Origin: Bradyrhizobium hipponense
GTDB taxonomy: Bacteria > Pseudomonadota > Alphaproteobacteria > Rhizobiales > Xanthobacteraceae
DNA length: 64,000 nt
Assembly (NCBI RefSeq): GCF_008123965.1
Contig: NZ_VSTH01000078.1
Location: forward strand, 124,001 to 188,000
Reading direction: 5' to 3'
Shown: piece by piece, positions 63,094 through 64,000 of the stretch
Numbering within the stretch: position 1 is the stretch's first letter
Layout: the number at the start of each line of letters is the position of its first letter
Program-made: the position numbers and the translations under genes
Notes under the pieces: generated by a model
What the model saw: the letters and a program-made list of their open reading frames with translations, nothing else
What the model was told of the DNA's origin: nothing
Databases searched by the model: none

Positions 63094-63328
63094 CGGCGTA
63101 GCCCCTCAGCGCTGAGATCGTCAAAGCGCGATCAAGCAATCCTTAACGGGACTACCGCATCATCAACTGCCCTGCGATCGAGTCAAGCAGGCAGGCGAGT
63201 AGTTTATCGGACGGTGAGCGGCGGATGTGAAGCAGATCGTGTGCATCGGTCAACGCGCCACGCGTCCGCGGACGGGGCGCGTCGCTTACGGCGCTCGTGG
63301 CGCAAACCACGCTCATGGCACTGACCGA

Positions 63329-63592
63329 CTAGCGGCAGACATACGCTCCGTTCACCAGCACGCGGACGCAGGCCGGCGCCACCACGGCCGCCCCACCGAC
63401 CACCGCTCGCCGCGTCGTTCGACGTGCAACGCCGGCAACACTCGCGGGGGTCGCCGGTCGTCCTACGCGGGCTTGCGCGCCCGCAACGGACAATGACAGA
63501 CCGTCGTTCTGTGACCAATCAACCGAACCGGAGACTCCGAAGGAAGCAACGGCGGCAATCAAGAGCGCACGTTTCAGGCTGATCTTCTTCAT
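63329..63592 (-). CDS. small exported protein, Bradyrhizobium type
   Basis: The 87-residue protein starts with a signal peptide (MKKISLKRALLIAAVASFGV) and continues VGRPATPASVAGVARRTTRR and AVVGGAAVVAPACVRVLVNG to the end (AYVCR). Two Cys near the C-terminus could pair. Proteins with the SVAGVARRTTRR pattern occur repeatedly in Bradyrhizobium; function is unknown. Operator copy 6 lies 147 bp upstream. Confidence 0.7.
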   Translation of the reverse strand: MKKISLKRALLIAAVASFGVSGSVDWSQNDGLSLSVAGAQARVGRPATPASVAGVARRTTRRAVVGGAAVVAPACVRVLVNGAYVCR

Positions 63593-64000
63593 CGCAATCT
63601 CCCTTGACGTTGATTAGCCCGGATCGGCGCGTAAAGGGCGCCGCAGAAATAAGGAATGAAGAGGCCCGTCTGAACCCTGACCTTGATAAGCCCGCTCGTA
63701 GCACTACTGATTGGCGACATTACGCACAATCGGCGCCGGCGACTATGCAAAATCAGACAGCGCGAGGTCGCCGTACTGACGCATAAGGGTTCGCGAGCCG
63801 TGAGCAAATGAACCGAAACTTCTCGAAATCGGTTGTGCCGAGGTATCGCAAGACCGGGAGTCCGTATGGATACGGTTCGCATCTCGTGTAGCGGCGATCA
63901 CTTGCTACTGAGCTTCAAAGCGCACTGGAAGGCACGTCCCTACATCAAAAGCGGGAGGGTCGAAACTGCATAGCGCGACAGAGCGAAGGCGCTCTATCAG
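63593..64000. other. intergenic region at the right edge
   Basis: About 400 bp. It holds operator copy 6 (63740-63758). A short + strand frame from 63867 (MDTVRISCSGDHLLLSFKAH, about 36 codons) is too short to judge. Confidence 0.4.
63740..63758 (-). promoter_or_regulatory. shared operator, copy 6 (small exported-protein gene)
   Basis: In transcription direction it reads GTCTGATTTTGCATAGTCG, ending 147 bp before the start codon at 63592. Confidence 0.6.

Noticed and set aside
1..64000. CRISPR arrays or known defence systems
   Set aside because: No regularly spaced short repeats and no Cas, restriction-modification or toxin-antitoxin genes that I could identify.

Overview
The window looks like the chromosome of a Bradyrhizobium-type alphaproteobacterium. 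It is GC-rich. The left edge has the rhizobial order HDAC-like deacetylase, xseB, dxs. Many small exported proteins and intergenic repeats resemble those I know from Bradyrhizobium. This placement rests on recognition, not on a database search.

Region 1 (1-8.9 kb) is ordinary core genome: dxs (cut by the window edge), xseB, a histone-deacetylase-family hydrolase, an exported 5'-nucleotidase, an enoyl-CoA hydratase, an MFS transporter and a three-domain acyl-CoA dehydrogenase. Two intergenic repeats share a palindromic core. The region ends at tRNA-Gln(UUG). Region 2 (8.9-23.6 kb) begins with a tyrosine recombinase whose stop codon lies inside the 3' half of a tRNA-Met. It continues with a diguanylate cyclase translationally coupled to a PilZ protein, several small conserved proteins, a periplasmic redox group (MauG-type dihaem protein, two membrane proteins, cupredoxin) and a bifunctional GGDEF-EAL protein.

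Region 3 (23.7-47 kb) is a mosaic of mobile-element modules, many of them broken. It holds an IS21 remnant, a decayed serine recombinase, a MobF relaxase operon, an unrecognised 517-residue protein and an intact serine recombinase that ends inside a tRNA-Arg 3' half. Next comes a 4.3 kb patch in which two diverged repeat families flank single genes in the order R1-gene-R2. An ICE/plasmid backbone piece follows: a 5'-truncated ParB, DUF736 and DUF932 proteins, a VirD4/TraG coupling protein, a membrane protein and a ParA-type ATPase. A 13-bp palindrome recurs near the relaxase and upstream of parA, suggesting a shared element regulator.

Region 4 (47.7-64 kb) is an exported-protein and redox region. 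It contains a DUF1254 protein, a DUF4239 membrane protein broken by a 40-bp tandem duplication, a TAXI-type binding protein, a MetA-type outer-membrane protein, an AraC regulator, a FixJ-type response regulator, an HlyD-like fusion protein, an arylsulfatase with two small exported neighbours, and an octahaem cytochrome c with TPRs. Six promoter regions here carry the same approximately 19-bp sequence (core TTTTGCATA), always in the same orientation relative to the downstream gene and 58-147 bp before its start. I read this as an undescribed regulon, probably controlled by the resident AraC protein. It is the most interesting signal in the window.
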